Assembly (NCBI GenBank): GCA_021816775.1
Contig: JAKAXA010000004.1
Location: 114,420-178,419, forward strand
Length of the DNA stretch: 64,000 bases
Direction of reading: 5' to 3'
From: Pseudomonadota bacterium
Lineage (GTDB): Bacteria; Pseudomonadota; Gammaproteobacteria; Steroidobacterales; Steroidobacteraceae
In this document: in pieces, positions 49,217-61,342 of the stretch
Position numbering within the stretch: position 1 is the stretch's first letter
How the letters are laid out: each line of letters begins with the position of its first letter
Translations under genes and position numbers: made by a program
The notes under the pieces: generated by a model
What the model saw: the letters and a program-made list of their open reading frames with translations, nothing else
Database searches by the model: none
Told to the model about the DNA's origin: nothing

Positions 49217-50431
49217 TCAGTCGGTGCGCAGATGCATCGCGCGGCGCACGTCCTCGAGGGTCTCGCGGGCCGCATCGCGCGCCTTCTCCGCGCCCTCGGC
49301 CACGATGTCGCGCAGCAGCTCGGGGTTGTCGGTGTATTCCTGCGCGCGGCGGCGCATGCCGGTCACTTCCTCGACGATCTTGTCGACCACGGGCTGCTTG
49401 CACTCCAGGCAACCGATGCCCGCCGAGCGGCAGCCCTCTGCGACCCACTTGCGGATGTCCTCGCCGGAGTAGATCTTGTGCAGGTCCCACACCGGGCAGC
49501 GCTCGGGCTCGCCGGGATCGGTCCGCCGCGCGCGCGCCGGGTCGGTCTTCATCGCGCGCAGCTTGCGCGTCACGGCGTCGGGGTCCTCGCGCAGCTCGAT
49601 GGTGTTGCCGTAGGACTTCGACATCTTGCGTCCGTCGAGCCCCGGCACCTTCGGCGTTTCGGTGAGCAGCGCCTGCGGCTCGGGCAGGATGCTCACCCCG
49701 GTGCCCTCGAGAAACCCGAGCAGCCGGTCGCGGTCGGCCACCGTCAGGCGGCTGACCCCGCTCACCAGCGCACGGGCGCGCTCGAGCGCCTCGTGATCGC
49801 CGCTCTCCTGGAATTTGCGCCGCAGCTGCCGGTACAGCGTGGTGTTGCGCCCGCCGAGCGCCTTGATCGCCCGCTCCACCTTCTCCTCGAAATCAGGCTC
49901 CCGCCCGTAGAGGTGGTTGAAGCGGCGCGCGGTCTCGCGGGTGAGCTCCACGTGCGCCACCTGGTCCTCCCCGACCGGCACGTGCTGGGCGCGGTAGACG
50001 AGAATATCGGCGCTCTGCAGCAGCGGGTAGCCGAGGAATCCGTAGGTGGCCAGATCCCGGTCCTTCATCTGCTCCTGCTGGTCCTTGTAGCTCGGCACCC
50101 GCTCGAGCCAGCCGAGCGGGGTGATCATCGAGAGCAGCAGATGCAGCTCGGCGTGCTCGGGCACGTGGGACTGCACGAACAGCGTCGCCACGCCCGGGTT
50201 CAGCCCCGCGGCCAGCCAGTCGATCAGCACCTCGTGCACGAACTGCGGCAGCTGCGCGGTGTCCTCATAGCCGGTGGTGAGCATGTGCCAGTCGGCGATG
50301 AAGAAATAGCACTCGTACTCGTACTGCAGGCGCACCCAGTTGCGCAGCGCTCCGTGGTAGTTGCCCAGATGCAGCCGGCCCGTGGGCCGCATGCCGGACA
50401 GAACGCGCCCGCCGGGGTTGGGAGTGCTCAT
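49217..50431 (-). CDS. trpS: Tryptophanyl-tRNA synthetase
   Basis: Class I aminoacyl-tRNA synthetase, 404 residues, of the longer bacterial subtype found for example in pseudomonads (E. coli has 334). HIGH-equivalent TGRLHLGNYHGALRNW, FIADWHMLTTGY, DILVYRAQHVPVGEDQVAHV and the KMSKS loop in GRKMSKSYGNTIEL are present. An insertion before KMSKS and the CPVWDLHKIYSGEDIRKW segment are typical of the long form. ATG preceded by a TTG in frame. Confidence 0.95.
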   Translation of the reverse strand: MSTPNPGGRVLSGMRPTGRLHLGNYHGALRNWVRLQYEYECYFFIADWHMLTTGYEDTAQLPQFVHEVLIDWLAAGLNPGVATLFVQSHVPEHAELHLLLSMITPLGWLERVPSYKDQQEQMKDRDLATYGFLGYPLLQSADILVYRAQHVPVGEDQVAHVELTRETARRFNHLYGREPDFEEKVERAIKALGGRNTTLYRQLRRKFQESGDHEALERARALVSGVSRLTVADRDRLLGFLEGTGVSILPEPQALLTETPKVPGLDGRKMSKSYGNTIELREDPDAVTRKLRAMKTDPARARRTDPGEPERCPVWDLHKIYSGEDIRKWVAEGCRSAGIGCLECKQPVVDKIVEEVTGMRRRAQEYTDNPELLRDIVAEGAEKARDAARETLEDVRRAMHLRTD

Positions 50432-50451
50432 CAAAACGTCGCCTTGTGCCC

Positions 50452-51105
50452 TTAAACGCTCAGTATACCGTGTCCGGCGCCGCCCCCGAGGATGGGCGCA
50501 AGCGATCCGCGGCCGACGCGCACGACCGAGGGCGGGCTCACCGACAGGTCCACCACCGTCGTCGGCACGACGCCACAGTCCCCTCCGTCGAGCACCGCGT
50601 CGATCTCGTGCTCCAGGCGCTGCTGGATCTCCAGCCCCGAGGTGAGCGGCGCCGGCTCATCGGGCAGCAGCAGCGTGCTGCTCATCAGCGGCTCGCCGAG
50701 CTCCTTCATCAGCAGCAGCGGCACCGGATGGTCCGGTATGCGCACTCCGATGGTGCGCTTGCGCGGGTTCTGCAGCCGCCGCGGGGTCTCGCGGGTGGCC
50801 TTCACCAGGAAGGTGTAGGGGCCCGGCAGGCAGCTGCGCAGCATGCGGAACTGCCAGGTCTCAAGCCGCGCAAAGCGCCCCACCTGGGCGAGGTCAGCGC
50901 AGACCAGCGTGAAGTGATGATGCCGGTCGGCCCGGCGGATGCGCCGCACCCGCTCGAGCGCGCGCACGTCCCCGAGGTGCCAGCCGAGCGCGTAGCACGA
51001 GTCGGTCGGATAGGCGATGATCCCGCCCTCGCGCACGATCTCGGCGGCGATGCGGATCAGTCGCGCCTGCGGCGTCACCGGATGCAGCTCGAGATACTGG
51101 CTCAC
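50452..51105 (-). CDS. Sua5/YciO/YrdC-family protein (YciO-like)
   Basis: 217 residues of the TsaC/Sua5 fold that makes threonylcarbamoyl-AMP for t6A tRNA modification. Motifs: GGIIAYPTDSCYALGWHL, FTLVCADLAQVGRFAR, LPGPYTFLVKATRETPRRL, TIGVRIPDHPV and a VVDLS nucleotide site. The overall pattern is closer to E. coli YciO than to TsaC/YrdC; YciO's exact role is less certain. GTG start with AGGAGG ten bases upstream. Lies 17 bp before trpS and may be co-transcribed with it. Confidence 0.85.
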   Translation of the reverse strand: MSQYLELHPVTPQARLIRIAAEIVREGGIIAYPTDSCYALGWHLGDVRALERVRRIRRADRHHHFTLVCADLAQVGRFARLETWQFRMLRSCLPGPYTFLVKATRETPRRLQNPRKRTIGVRIPDHPVPLLLMKELGEPLMSSTLLLPDEPAPLTSGLEIQQRLEHEIDAVLDGGDCGVVPTTVVDLSVSPPSVVRVGRGSLAPILGGGAGHGILSV

Positions 51106-51210
51106 GCGCTCCCGCCTCCTTCCAGAGGGTCAGCGAACGCTCCCTGGGGAGCGGCGGTCGAGTGGGTTATGATACGCACTCCGGAGCCGAAGCTGCGACC
51201 GCCCGTGCGG

Positions 51211-51504
51211 ATGAATCCGACCCCCAAAGCCACCGTGAGTGAGATCCGCGCGGCGCTCGAGCGCTCGCTCGCGCCCAGCGCGCTCGAGGTCCGCGACGAC
51301 AGCGCGCGCCATGCCGGCCATGCCGGGGCGCGCTCGGGCGGGCATTACCAGGTGGAAGTGGTGTCGGCGGCCTTCGCCGGGCGCACCCGGCTCGAGCGGC
51401 ACCGAATGGTCTACCAGGCGCTCGAGCCGCTGATGAACCGGGGGATCCATGCCCTGAACATCACCGCGCGCGCGCCGCAGGACGCGGAGCAGCCCGCGAT
51501 TTGA
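51211..51504 (+). CDS. bolA: BolA-family protein
   Basis: Small protein of 97 residues with the BolA fold: VSEIRAALERSLAPSALEVR, the HAGHAGARSGGHYQVEVVSA segment containing the conserved His used for Fe-S cluster binding with monothiol glutaredoxins, and RLERHRMVYQALEPLMNRGI. Acts in iron-sulfur trafficking and stress morphology. An upstream ATG (51169) would add 14 residues; the shorter form matches family length. Divergent from the YciO-like gene and 55 bp ahead of the parvulin gene. Confidence 0.87.
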   Translation: MNPTPKATVSEIRAALERSLAPSALEVRDDSARHAGHAGARSGGHYQVEVVSAAFAGRTRLERHRMVYQALEPLMNRGIHALNITARAPQDAEQPAI

Positions 51505-51559
51505 TCCGACCGGCCCCCCGGGCCGGGCCCCCACGCCTTCAACCACCAACGAGAACCTC

Positions 51560-52495
51560 ATGAAGTACCTCAGGATCCTCCTCCTCGCGCTCACCGTGCT
51601 AGGCCTCGCCGCCTGCCAGCCGAAATCGGCCGCGACCAGCGGCGCCTCGGCGGCGGTGGCCACCGTCAACGGGGTGCCGATCACCCAGCAGTTCTACGAC
51701 TCCTACATCAAGATGTTCTCCGGCGGGCACACCTCGAGCGAGCTCACCCCGCAGCAGCGGGCCATGGTGCTCGATCAGCTGATCAGCGCCGAGACCGTGG
51801 CGCAGGAGGCGGTGAAGCAGGGTCTCGACAAGGAGCCGCACACCCAGGCGATGCTCGAGCTGACGCGCCTGAACGTGCTCGACCAGGCGCTCTCGGACAA
51901 GTACCTCAAAGGCGCCGGCCCGACCGACGAGCAGCTGCAGTCGATCTACGACGAGGAGGTGGCCAAGGCGCCGAAGCTCGAGTACCACGCGCGGCACATC
52001 CTGGTGAAGAGCCAGGCCGAGGCCGTGCAGATCATCCACGAGCTCGACGCCGCCCACGGCCGCAACTTCGCGGCGCTCGCGAAGAAGGATTCCCAGGATC
52101 CCGGCTCGGCCCAAAACGGCGGCGACCTCGGCTGGATCGAGCTCAATCACATGGTCCCGTCCTTCTCGGCCGCGCTCGCCAAACTCAAGCCCGGCCAGAT
52201 CACCCAGGCTCCCGTGCACACCCGCTACGGCTGGCACGTGATCGAGCTGCTCGGCACCCGCCCGCTGCAGGTGCCGACCTTCCAGGAGGTCAAGGCGCGC
52301 CTGAAGCAGGCCGTCGAGAACAAGAAGTTCCATGACTACACGACCACGCTGGTGAAGAAGGCGAAGGTCGAGACGTACCTCAATCCGCAGACCGGCGAGC
52401 TGCAGACCAAGGCCACGGCGGGCATGCCGGCCATTCCGCCGGCGCCGGCCGCGCCGGCCGCGCCGGCCGCCGGCGCGCCGCCGAGCGGCAACTGA
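51560..52495 (+). CDS. Parvulin-type peptidyl-prolyl isomerase lipoprotein
   Basis: Periplasmic folding factor of 311 residues. Lipoprotein signal with lipobox LGLAACQPK (Cys at residue 20). A SurA/PrsA-like N-terminal helical region (ATVNGVPITQQFYDSYIKMF) is followed by a single parvulin domain (EYHARHILVKSQAEAVQIIH, SQDPGSAQNGGDLGWIELNH, PVHTRYGWHVIELLGTRPLQ). The C-terminus is a Pro/Ala-rich tail (PPAPAAPAAPAAGAPPSG). Likely assists outer-membrane or secreted proteins. Convergent with ligA. Confidence 0.88.
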   Translation: MKYLRILLLALTVLGLAACQPKSAATSGASAAVATVNGVPITQQFYDSYIKMFSGGHTSSELTPQQRAMVLDQLISAETVAQEAVKQGLDKEPHTQAMLELTRLNVLDQALSDKYLKGAGPTDEQLQSIYDEEVAKAPKLEYHARHILVKSQAEAVQIIHELDAAHGRNFAALAKKDSQDPGSAQNGGDLGWIELNHMVPSFSAALAKLKPGQITQAPVHTRYGWHVIELLGTRPLQVPTFQEVKARLKQAVENKKFHDYTTTLVKKAKVETYLNPQTGELQTKATAGMPAIPPAPAAPAAPAAGAPPSGN

Positions 52496-52535
52496 TCGGC
52501 CCGGTGCCGCCCCGGCCGGTCCGGGGCGGCACCGC

Positions 52536-55566
<3,031 letters not shown>

Positions 55567-55567
<1 letters not shown>

Positions 55568-58500
55568 CAGACGGCCGCGAGCCGGACCGCCTCGTCCACA
55601 TCCACGGCGACGAGCCTCGAGACGCCCGCCTCGTGCATGGTCACGCCGAGCAGCTGCGCGGCCAGTTCCATGGTGGTCTTGTTGTGGGTGATGAAGATGA
55701 ACTGGATGCGCTGCGACATCTCGCGCACGATGTCGCAGAAGCGCCCGACGTTCTGCTCATCGAGCGGCGCATCGACCTCATCGAGCAGACAGAAGGGCGC
55801 GGGGTTGAGGTCGAAGATCGAGAACACCAGCGCGACCGCAGTGAGCGCCTTCTCGCCGCCGGAGAGCTGGTGAATGGAGCTGTTCTTCTTGCCGGGCGGG
55901 CGCGCCATGACGGCCACCCCCGCGTTGAGCACGTCCTCGCCGACGAGCTCGAGATAGGCGTGCCCGCCGCCGAACAGGCGCGGGAACTTCTCCTTCAACC
56001 CGCCGTTGATTTTCTCGAACGTCTCCTCGAAGCGCGTGCGCGTCTCCTTGTCGATGCGGCGCATCGCCTCCTCGAGCGTCTCGAGCGCGCTGGTGAGGTC
56101 GGCGAACTGCCGATCGAGATAGTCCTTGCGCTCGCTCTGCTCGGCGAGCTCGTCGATCGCGGCGAGGTTCACCTGGCCGAGCGTCTCGATGCTGGTGCGC
56201 AGCTCGGCGAGTCGCTCCTCCCAGGCCGGCACGCTCGCCTCGGCCGGCAGGTTCTGCTGCACCTCGGGCAGCTCGAGCCGCGTCGCGGCGAACTGCTCGA
56301 ACAGCGCCTCGCGGCGCACCCGGTTCTCCTGCGCGGCGAGGTGCGCAGCCTCCATCGCCTCGCGCGCCCCGGCGACGCGCTGCTCGGCCTCGGTGCGCTG
56401 ATGCTCGAGCGCGCGCAGCGCACCGTCGGCCTCCTCGAGCAGCGCGCGCGCTGCCGCGAGCTCACGCTCGACCGTCAGGCGCTGCCCGAGCGTGCCGTTC
56501 AGGTGCGACTCGAGCTCGAGCACCGGGGCATCGCCGCCCTCGAGCTCCGCCTCGAGCTGCGCGCGCCGCTGCTCGAGCTGCACGCGCTGCTCGCCCATGC
56601 GGGCGAGGCTCGTGACGGCGGCCGTCTCGGCGGAGCGGCGCGACTCGGTGCGAACCAGCAGATCCCGCGCGGCGAGCTGGGCGGCCTGCGCACGCTCGCG
56701 CGCTCCCGCGAGCGTCTCGCGGCGCACGGCACGCTCCTCCTCGAGCGCCTCGCGCGCACCGTTGAGTTCGGCCAGCCGCTCGATGCTCGCCTCGAGCGCG
56801 CTGCGCGCACCGCTCAAGGTCTGCCGGGCGGAGTCGGTCTCGCGCGCAAGCTCGGCGCTCTCCTCGTCGATGCGGGTGCGGCGCGCGAGCGTCTGCTCGG
56901 CCCGGGCGCGCGCAGCCTCGAGCGAGGCGGTGAGCTCCGCGTGACGGCGCTGCGCGGCCTGAATCTGCGCCTGCGCGCCGTCGCGCTCGGCTTCGGCGAG
57001 CCCGAGCGCCTCGCGCACCGCGGCGAGGTGCGCCTCGGCGGCGCGAGCGCGCTCCTCGGCCTCATCGACGGCCGTGCGCAGGCTCTTCAGCCGGTGTTCG
57101 CGCTCGATGATGCCCGCATGCGGATCGACGCCGCGGCTGATGCGCAGCCACTCGCGCCCGACCCACTCGCCGTTGCGCGTGATGATCGACTCGCCCGGCG
57201 CGAGCGCGGCGCGCGAGCGCAGCGCCTCGCTCAGCGACTCCGCGGTTCGCACCGTCGCGAGCGCCGCGCGGGCGGCCGCAGAGCCCGTGACCTTCTGCGC
57301 AAGCGACGGCCCGCTCGCGCCGGCGCCGCCGGCCTCCTGCACGAGCATGAGGCGCCCTTCGCGCAGCGACTCGAGCGGCGCGGCGAGCGCATCGAGCGCC
57401 TCGACGCACACCGCCTCGAGATAATCCCCGAGCGCGGTCTCGACCGCCCGCTCCCAGCCGGACTCGACGTCGATGCGCTCGGCGAGGCGCGCGGCTCCCG
57501 AGAGCCCGCAAGTCCCGAGCCACTCACGCACCTGCCCGGCGCTGCTCGAGAGCGCAGCCTTCTGCACGGCCTCGAGCGAAGTGCACTCCTCGCGCGAGCG
57601 CTCGCGCGCCTCGCGTGCCGCCTCGAGCGCCTGTTCGGCCTGCAGCTGCGCGGCGCGCGCCCCCTGGACGCGCTCGAGCGTGGCGCTCACCCGCTCGGCG
57701 AGGGTCTCGAGGGCCGCTCGCGCCTCGCTCTCCTGGGCATCGAGCAGCGCGAGCTGCTCGCTCGACCCGTGCGCCTGCAGCGCCTCGCGCTCGAGCGCGA
57801 GGCGCTCGCTCTGCGCCCCGAGGCGGCGCAGCTGATTGTCGAGCTGTTCGATGCGCGCGCGCTCGACCTGCGCGGCGCCGTCGGCCGCCGCGAGCGAGCG
57901 GTTCAGCTGCTCCCAGCGCTCCTGCCAGGCGGCAAGCTCCCGCTCGCTCGCCTCGAGTGCATCCCGCGCGGCGCGCTCGGCGCGCTGGGCGCTCTCGAGG
58001 GCAGGCGTCAAGTGCCCGAGCTCGGCGCGCACCGCGGCGAGCTCGCGCTCCTCGCGCTCGATGTGCGCGGCGAGCGCGGCGAGGCCGGCGCGGGACTGCT
58101 CGAGGTCGGCGCGCTGGCGCTCGCGCAGCTGGCGGGTGTGCTTGATCGACTCCTCGAGGCGGGTGATCTCCGCGCCGAGCTCATAGTGGCGGGCCTGCAC
58201 CGCCGAGAGCTGCTCCCCGGCGGCGCCGTGGCGCTCGCGCGCGCTCTCGATCGCCGCCTCGGCGGCGCGCTGATCGGCAAGGGCTGCCTGCATCTCGAGC
58301 TCGCGCGCGCGGGTGGCGCTGTCGTGCACCTGCGCGCCGCTGTCGAGCTCGCGCATGCGCAGCGCGAGCAGCTCGGCGCTCGCGCGACGCTCCTGCTCCT
58401 TCAGGCCCTGGTAGCGCCGCGCGGTGGCCGCCTGGCGCTGCAGGTGGCGGATCTGCTTCTCGACCTCCTCGCGCACATCCTGCAGCCGCTCGAGATTCTC

Positions 58501-59064
58501 GCGCGTCTCGCCGATGCGGCTCTCGGTCTCGCGCCGCCGCTCCTTGTAGCGCGAGATGCCGGCGGCCTCCTCCACGAACGCGCGCATGTCCTCGGCCTTC
58601 GCCTCGATGATGCGCGAGATGGTGCCCTGCTCGATGATGGCGTAGCTGCGCGAGCCGAGACCGGTGCCGAGAAAGAGGTTCGTGATGTCCTTGCGCCGGC
58701 AGCGCGCGCCGTTGATGAAGTAGCCGGAGGAGCCGTCGCGCGCGACCTGACGCTTCAGCGCGATCTCATTGTAGTTCGCGTAGGCGCCGCCCACCTTGCC
58801 GTCGGAATTGTCGAAGACCAGCTCCACCGAGGCGGTGCCGACGGGTTTGCGGGCCGAGGAGCCGTTGAAGATCACATCGGCCATGTTGTCCCCGCGCAGG
58901 TGCTTGGCGGAGAGCTCGCCCATCACCCAGCGCACCGCGTCGATGACGTTCGACTTGCCGCAGCCGTTGGGGCCCACCACGCCGGTGAGATTGCTCGGGA
59001 AGGTGACTTGGGTCGGATCGACGAAGGACTTGAAACCGGCGAGCTTGATCTTGGTCAGCCGCAT
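55567..59064 (-). CDS. smc: Chromosome segregation protein SMC
   Basis: Condensin ATPase, 1165 residues. Walker A VVGPNGCGKSNVIDAVRWVM near residue 30, followed by a long coiled-coil, a globular hinge about 510-640 (VREWLGTCGLSGAARLAERI, ALGDYLEAVCVEALDALAAP), and the return coil. The C-terminal head carries signature IHQLSGGEKALTAVAL and Walker B FCLLDEVDAPLDEQNV. The coils are extremely rich in Glu, Arg and Ala. ScpA and ScpB are encoded about 7 kb away. Divergent from queF, upstream of zipA-ligA. Confidence 0.95.
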
Positions 59065-59126
59065 CTACGTGATCTTCCGTTCTCTTCTGAATGGCCGCCG
59101 CAGCGTGGCGCGCTAGTGTAGAGTAA

Positions 59127-59522
59127 ATGGCCATGCCCTCACAGCCTGCCGAGCGGATCGAGACCTTCCCCAATCCCCAGCCCCGGGCCGACTACACGAT
59201 CCGCATGCGGATCCCGGAGTTCACCTGCCTGTGCCCGCGCACCGGCCAGCCGGACTTCGCCACGCTCGAGCTCGCCTACGTGCCCGATCAGCGCTGCGTG
59301 GAGCTGAAGTCTCTGAAGCTCTACATCTGGTCGTTCCGCGACCGCGGCGTCTTTCACGAGGCGGTCACCAATGAGATCGCCGATGAGCTCGCCCACCAGC
59401 TCGAGCCGCGCTATCTGCGCCTCGAGGCGCGCTTCAAGGTGCGCGGGGGCATCCATACCCGGGTCATCGTCGAGCGGCGCGCGAGCGGCTGGCAGGCGCC
59501 GCCGCCGGTGAGCCTGCCCTGA
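59127..59522 (+). CDS. queF: NADPH-dependent 7-cyano-7-deazaguanine reductase
   Basis: Unimodular QueF of 131 residues that reduces preQ0 to preQ1 in queuosine synthesis. [20 protein letters not shown] includes the catalytic Cys that forms the thioimide; [20 protein letters not shown] holds the substrate-binding E and the QueF NADPH motif; [14 protein letters not shown] is the C-terminal signature. Short form like Bacillus, not the bimodular E. coli form. Start ATG 59127 or 59133. Confidence 0.95.
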   Translation: MAMPSQPAERIETFPNPQPRADYTIRMRIPEFTCLCPRTGQPDFATLELAYVPDQRCVELKSLKLYIWSFRDRGVFHEAVTNEIADELAHQLEPRYLRLEARFKVRGGIHTRVIVERRASGWQAPPPVSLP

Positions 59523-59611
59523 GGGCGGGGGCAGCCGAGAGACTCTGTACAGGCCGGAGGGCGCCGGTATAATCGCGCGTTCCTCAAGAGCCATATGGGT
59601 AGGAGCGTGTG

Positions 59612-60358
59612 ATGTCGGCCAAGAAACCCGCGCCCAAATCCGCGAAGGGTAAGAAGGCCGCGCCTGCGAAAACCGCGGCGAAGAAACCGGCCGCGGCGAA
59701 GCGACCGGCCGCGCGCAAGACGGTCCGGGCGAGCGCGCACAAGAGCGCGCCCGCGAAATCCACCCACGCTCACGCGAGCGCCGCGGCCCCGGCCGAAGCG
59801 GCGCGCGAGCCTGCCCACCCGAGCCCGGCTGCCCGGGTGCCGCCCGCGCCGCCGCCGCCGCGCGCGAGAATCCTGCTCGGCGCCGACGGCGATGAGGTCG
59901 AGCCGGTCGAGCCGGGGAGCCTGCTCGCAGGCCCGCGCAACGTTCAGCCGTACATCCCCAAGCGCGGCGAGCAGTACATGAGCAAGGAGCAGCTCGAGCA
60001 CTTCCGCAACATCCTCAACAGCTGGAAGCGCGACCTGATGGTCGAGGTGGACCGCACCGTCTCGCACATGAAGGACGAGGCGGCCAACTTCCCCGACCCC
60101 TCGGACCGGGCCACCCAGGAGGAGGAGTTCAGCCTGGAGCTGCGCACCCGCGACCGCGAGCGCAAGCTGATCCGAAAGATCGACGAGGCGCTGAAGCGCA
60201 TCGAGGACGGCACGTACGGGTACTGCCTGGAGACCGGCGAGGAAATCGGCATCAAGCGCCTGGAGGCGCGGCCGGTGGCCACCTTGAGCATCGAGGCCCA
60301 GGAGCGGCGCGAGCGGCGCGAGAAACAGTACGGCGACCGCGACGACCGGTACCGCTAG
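59612..60358 (+). CDS. dksA: DksA/TraR-family regulator lacking zinc-finger cysteines
   Basis: RNA polymerase secondary-channel factor that works with ppGpp; 248 residues. The first ~85 are a Lys/Ala/Pro-rich tail (KKPAPKSAKGKKAAPAKTAA), far longer than in E. coli DksA (151 aa in all). The coiled-coil core starts near YIPKRGEQYMSKEQLEHFRN, with the tip motif DPSDRA retaining both Asp. The zinc region reads YGYCLETGEEIGIKRLEARP and then ATLSIEAQER: Cys-x2-Thr ... Ser-x2-Ala instead of four Cys, as in zinc-independent DksA variants. AGGAG six bases before the ATG. Upstream of gluQ as in E. coli. Confidence 0.92.
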   Translation: MSAKKPAPKSAKGKKAAPAKTAAKKPAAAKRPAARKTVRASAHKSAPAKSTHAHASAAAPAEAAREPAHPSPAARVPPAPPPPRARILLGADGDEVEPVEPGSLLAGPRNVQPYIPKRGEQYMSKEQLEHFRNILNSWKRDLMVEVDRTVSHMKDEAANFPDPSDRATQEEEFSLELRTRDRERKLIRKIDEALKRIEDGTYGYCLETGEEIGIKRLEARPVATLSIEAQERRERREKQYGDRDDRYR

Positions 60359-60359
60359 C

Positions 60360-61253
60360 CGGCCGGCGGACGAGGCGCTCTACATCGGGCGCTTCGCCCC
60401 CTCGCCCACTGGCCCCCTGCACTTGGGCTCGCTGCTGGCCGCCGCCGGCAGCTTCATCGAAGCGCGCCGCCACGGCGGCCAGTGGCGCGTGCGCCTGGAG
60501 GACCTCGACCCCCGCTGCATTCCCGGCTGCGCCGACACCCTGCTGCGCACCCTCGAGGCCTTCGGCCTCACCTGGGACGGACCGGTCGAATACCAGAGCC
60601 GGCGCACCGCACACTATGAGAGCGCGCTCGAGCGGCTGCGCGCGGCCGCGGCGACCTACGAGTGCAGCTGCTCGCGGCGCGAGCTCTCGAGCGAGGGGGC
60701 GGGCCCGGCGCGCTATCCCGGCACGTGCCGCACCGGGGCGAGGCATCCCGGCTCGACCGCGACGCGCCTGCGGATCGATGAGCGGCTCGCCATCGGCTTC
60801 GAGGATGCCTTCCAGGGGCGCATCGATTTCGCGCCGGGGACCCTGGGCGATGTGATCCTGCGCCGCCGCGACGGGGTCTTCGCCTATCAGCTGGCGGTAG
60901 TCGTCGATGACGCGCTGCAGGGCATCACCGCGGTGGTGCGCGGAGCGGACCTGATCGAGAGCACCGGCTGGCAGATCGCCCTGCAGCGCTCGCTCGGCCT
61001 GCCGACGCCGCGCTACGGCCACCTGCCGCTGGTCACCGAGCCCGACGGCGCCAAGCTCGCCAAGTCCCGCCGCTCGCTCGCGCTCGCGCCCGAGCGCCGC
61101 GGCGAGCAGCTTCTCGGCGTGCTCGGCCTGCTGCGCCAGGCGCCCCCGCGCTCCCTCGCAGGCGCACCCGTGAGGGAGGTGCTCGCCTGGGCCCTCGAGC
61201 ACTGGTCGCCCGAGGCGTTTCGCGGCGTGCGACAGATCGCGCTCACCGCCTGA
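60360..61253 (+). CDS. gluQ: Glutamyl-Q tRNA(Asp) synthetase, start codon unclear
   Basis: Attaches glutamate to queuosine in tRNA(Asp). It is the GluRS catalytic core without anticodon-binding domain. YIGRFAPSPTGPLHLGSLLA is the ATP site (HxGH-like), a zinc site C-x-C ... Y-x3-C is seen in YECSCSRREL and ARYPGTCRTG, and the KLSKS-equivalent is AKLAKSRRSL. The frame is open from 60288, but no ATG, GTG or TTG precedes the HLGS motif; the first (TTG 60423) lies inside it and would destroy the active site. The boundary given is simply the first codon after the dksA stop. An unusual start (ACG, ATC) or +1 shift from dksA is possible. Genetically linked to queF two genes upstream. Confidence 0.82.
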   Translation, partial: RPADEALYIGRFAPSPTGPLHLGSLLAAAGSFIEARRHGGQWRVRLEDLDPRCIPGCADTLLRTLEAFGLTWDGPVEYQSRRTAHYESALERLRAAAATYECSCSRRELSSEGAGPARYPGTCRTGARHPGSTATRLRIDERLAIGFEDAFQGRIDFAPGTLGDVILRRRDGVFAYQLAVVVDDALQGITAVVRGADLIESTGWQIALQRSLGLPTPRYGHLPLVTEPDGAKLAKSRRSLALAPERRGEQLLGVLGLLRQAPPRSLAGAPVREVLAWALEHWSPEAFRGVRQIALTA

Positions 61254-61290
61254 GCGGGCCCCGGGCCCGCGCGGGCTGAACACGAACGGA

Positions 61291-61314
61291 GCCCGCTCCC
61301 TCGCGAGAGCGGGC
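61291..61314. terminator. Bidirectional terminator candidate between gluQ and pnp
   Basis: Inverted repeat GCCCGCTC / GAGCGGGC (8-bp perfect arms) with an 8-nt loop in the 89-bp gap between the convergent gluQ and pnp genes. No T-run; GC-rich genomes often lack one. Confidence 0.5.
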
Positions 61315-61342
61315 CCCGTCGGCGAAGCGAACCGCGGTGCGC

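Noticed and set aside
50446..51504. 352-codon frame ending with BolA
   Set aside because: The first ~240 codons are antisense to the YciO-like gene; only the C-terminal BolA part is real.
55633..59121. 1162-codon open frame antisense to smc
   Set aside because: Compositional artefact: Glu/Arg/Ala-rich smc codons in high-GC DNA leave the opposite strand open. Translation is low-complexity Leu/Arg/His/Ala with no domain, while the sense strand has full SMC motifs.
60423..61253. gluQ starting at TTG 60423
   Set aside because: This start lies within the HLGS ATP-binding motif and removes GRFAPSPTGPLH, so it cannot give an active enzyme.
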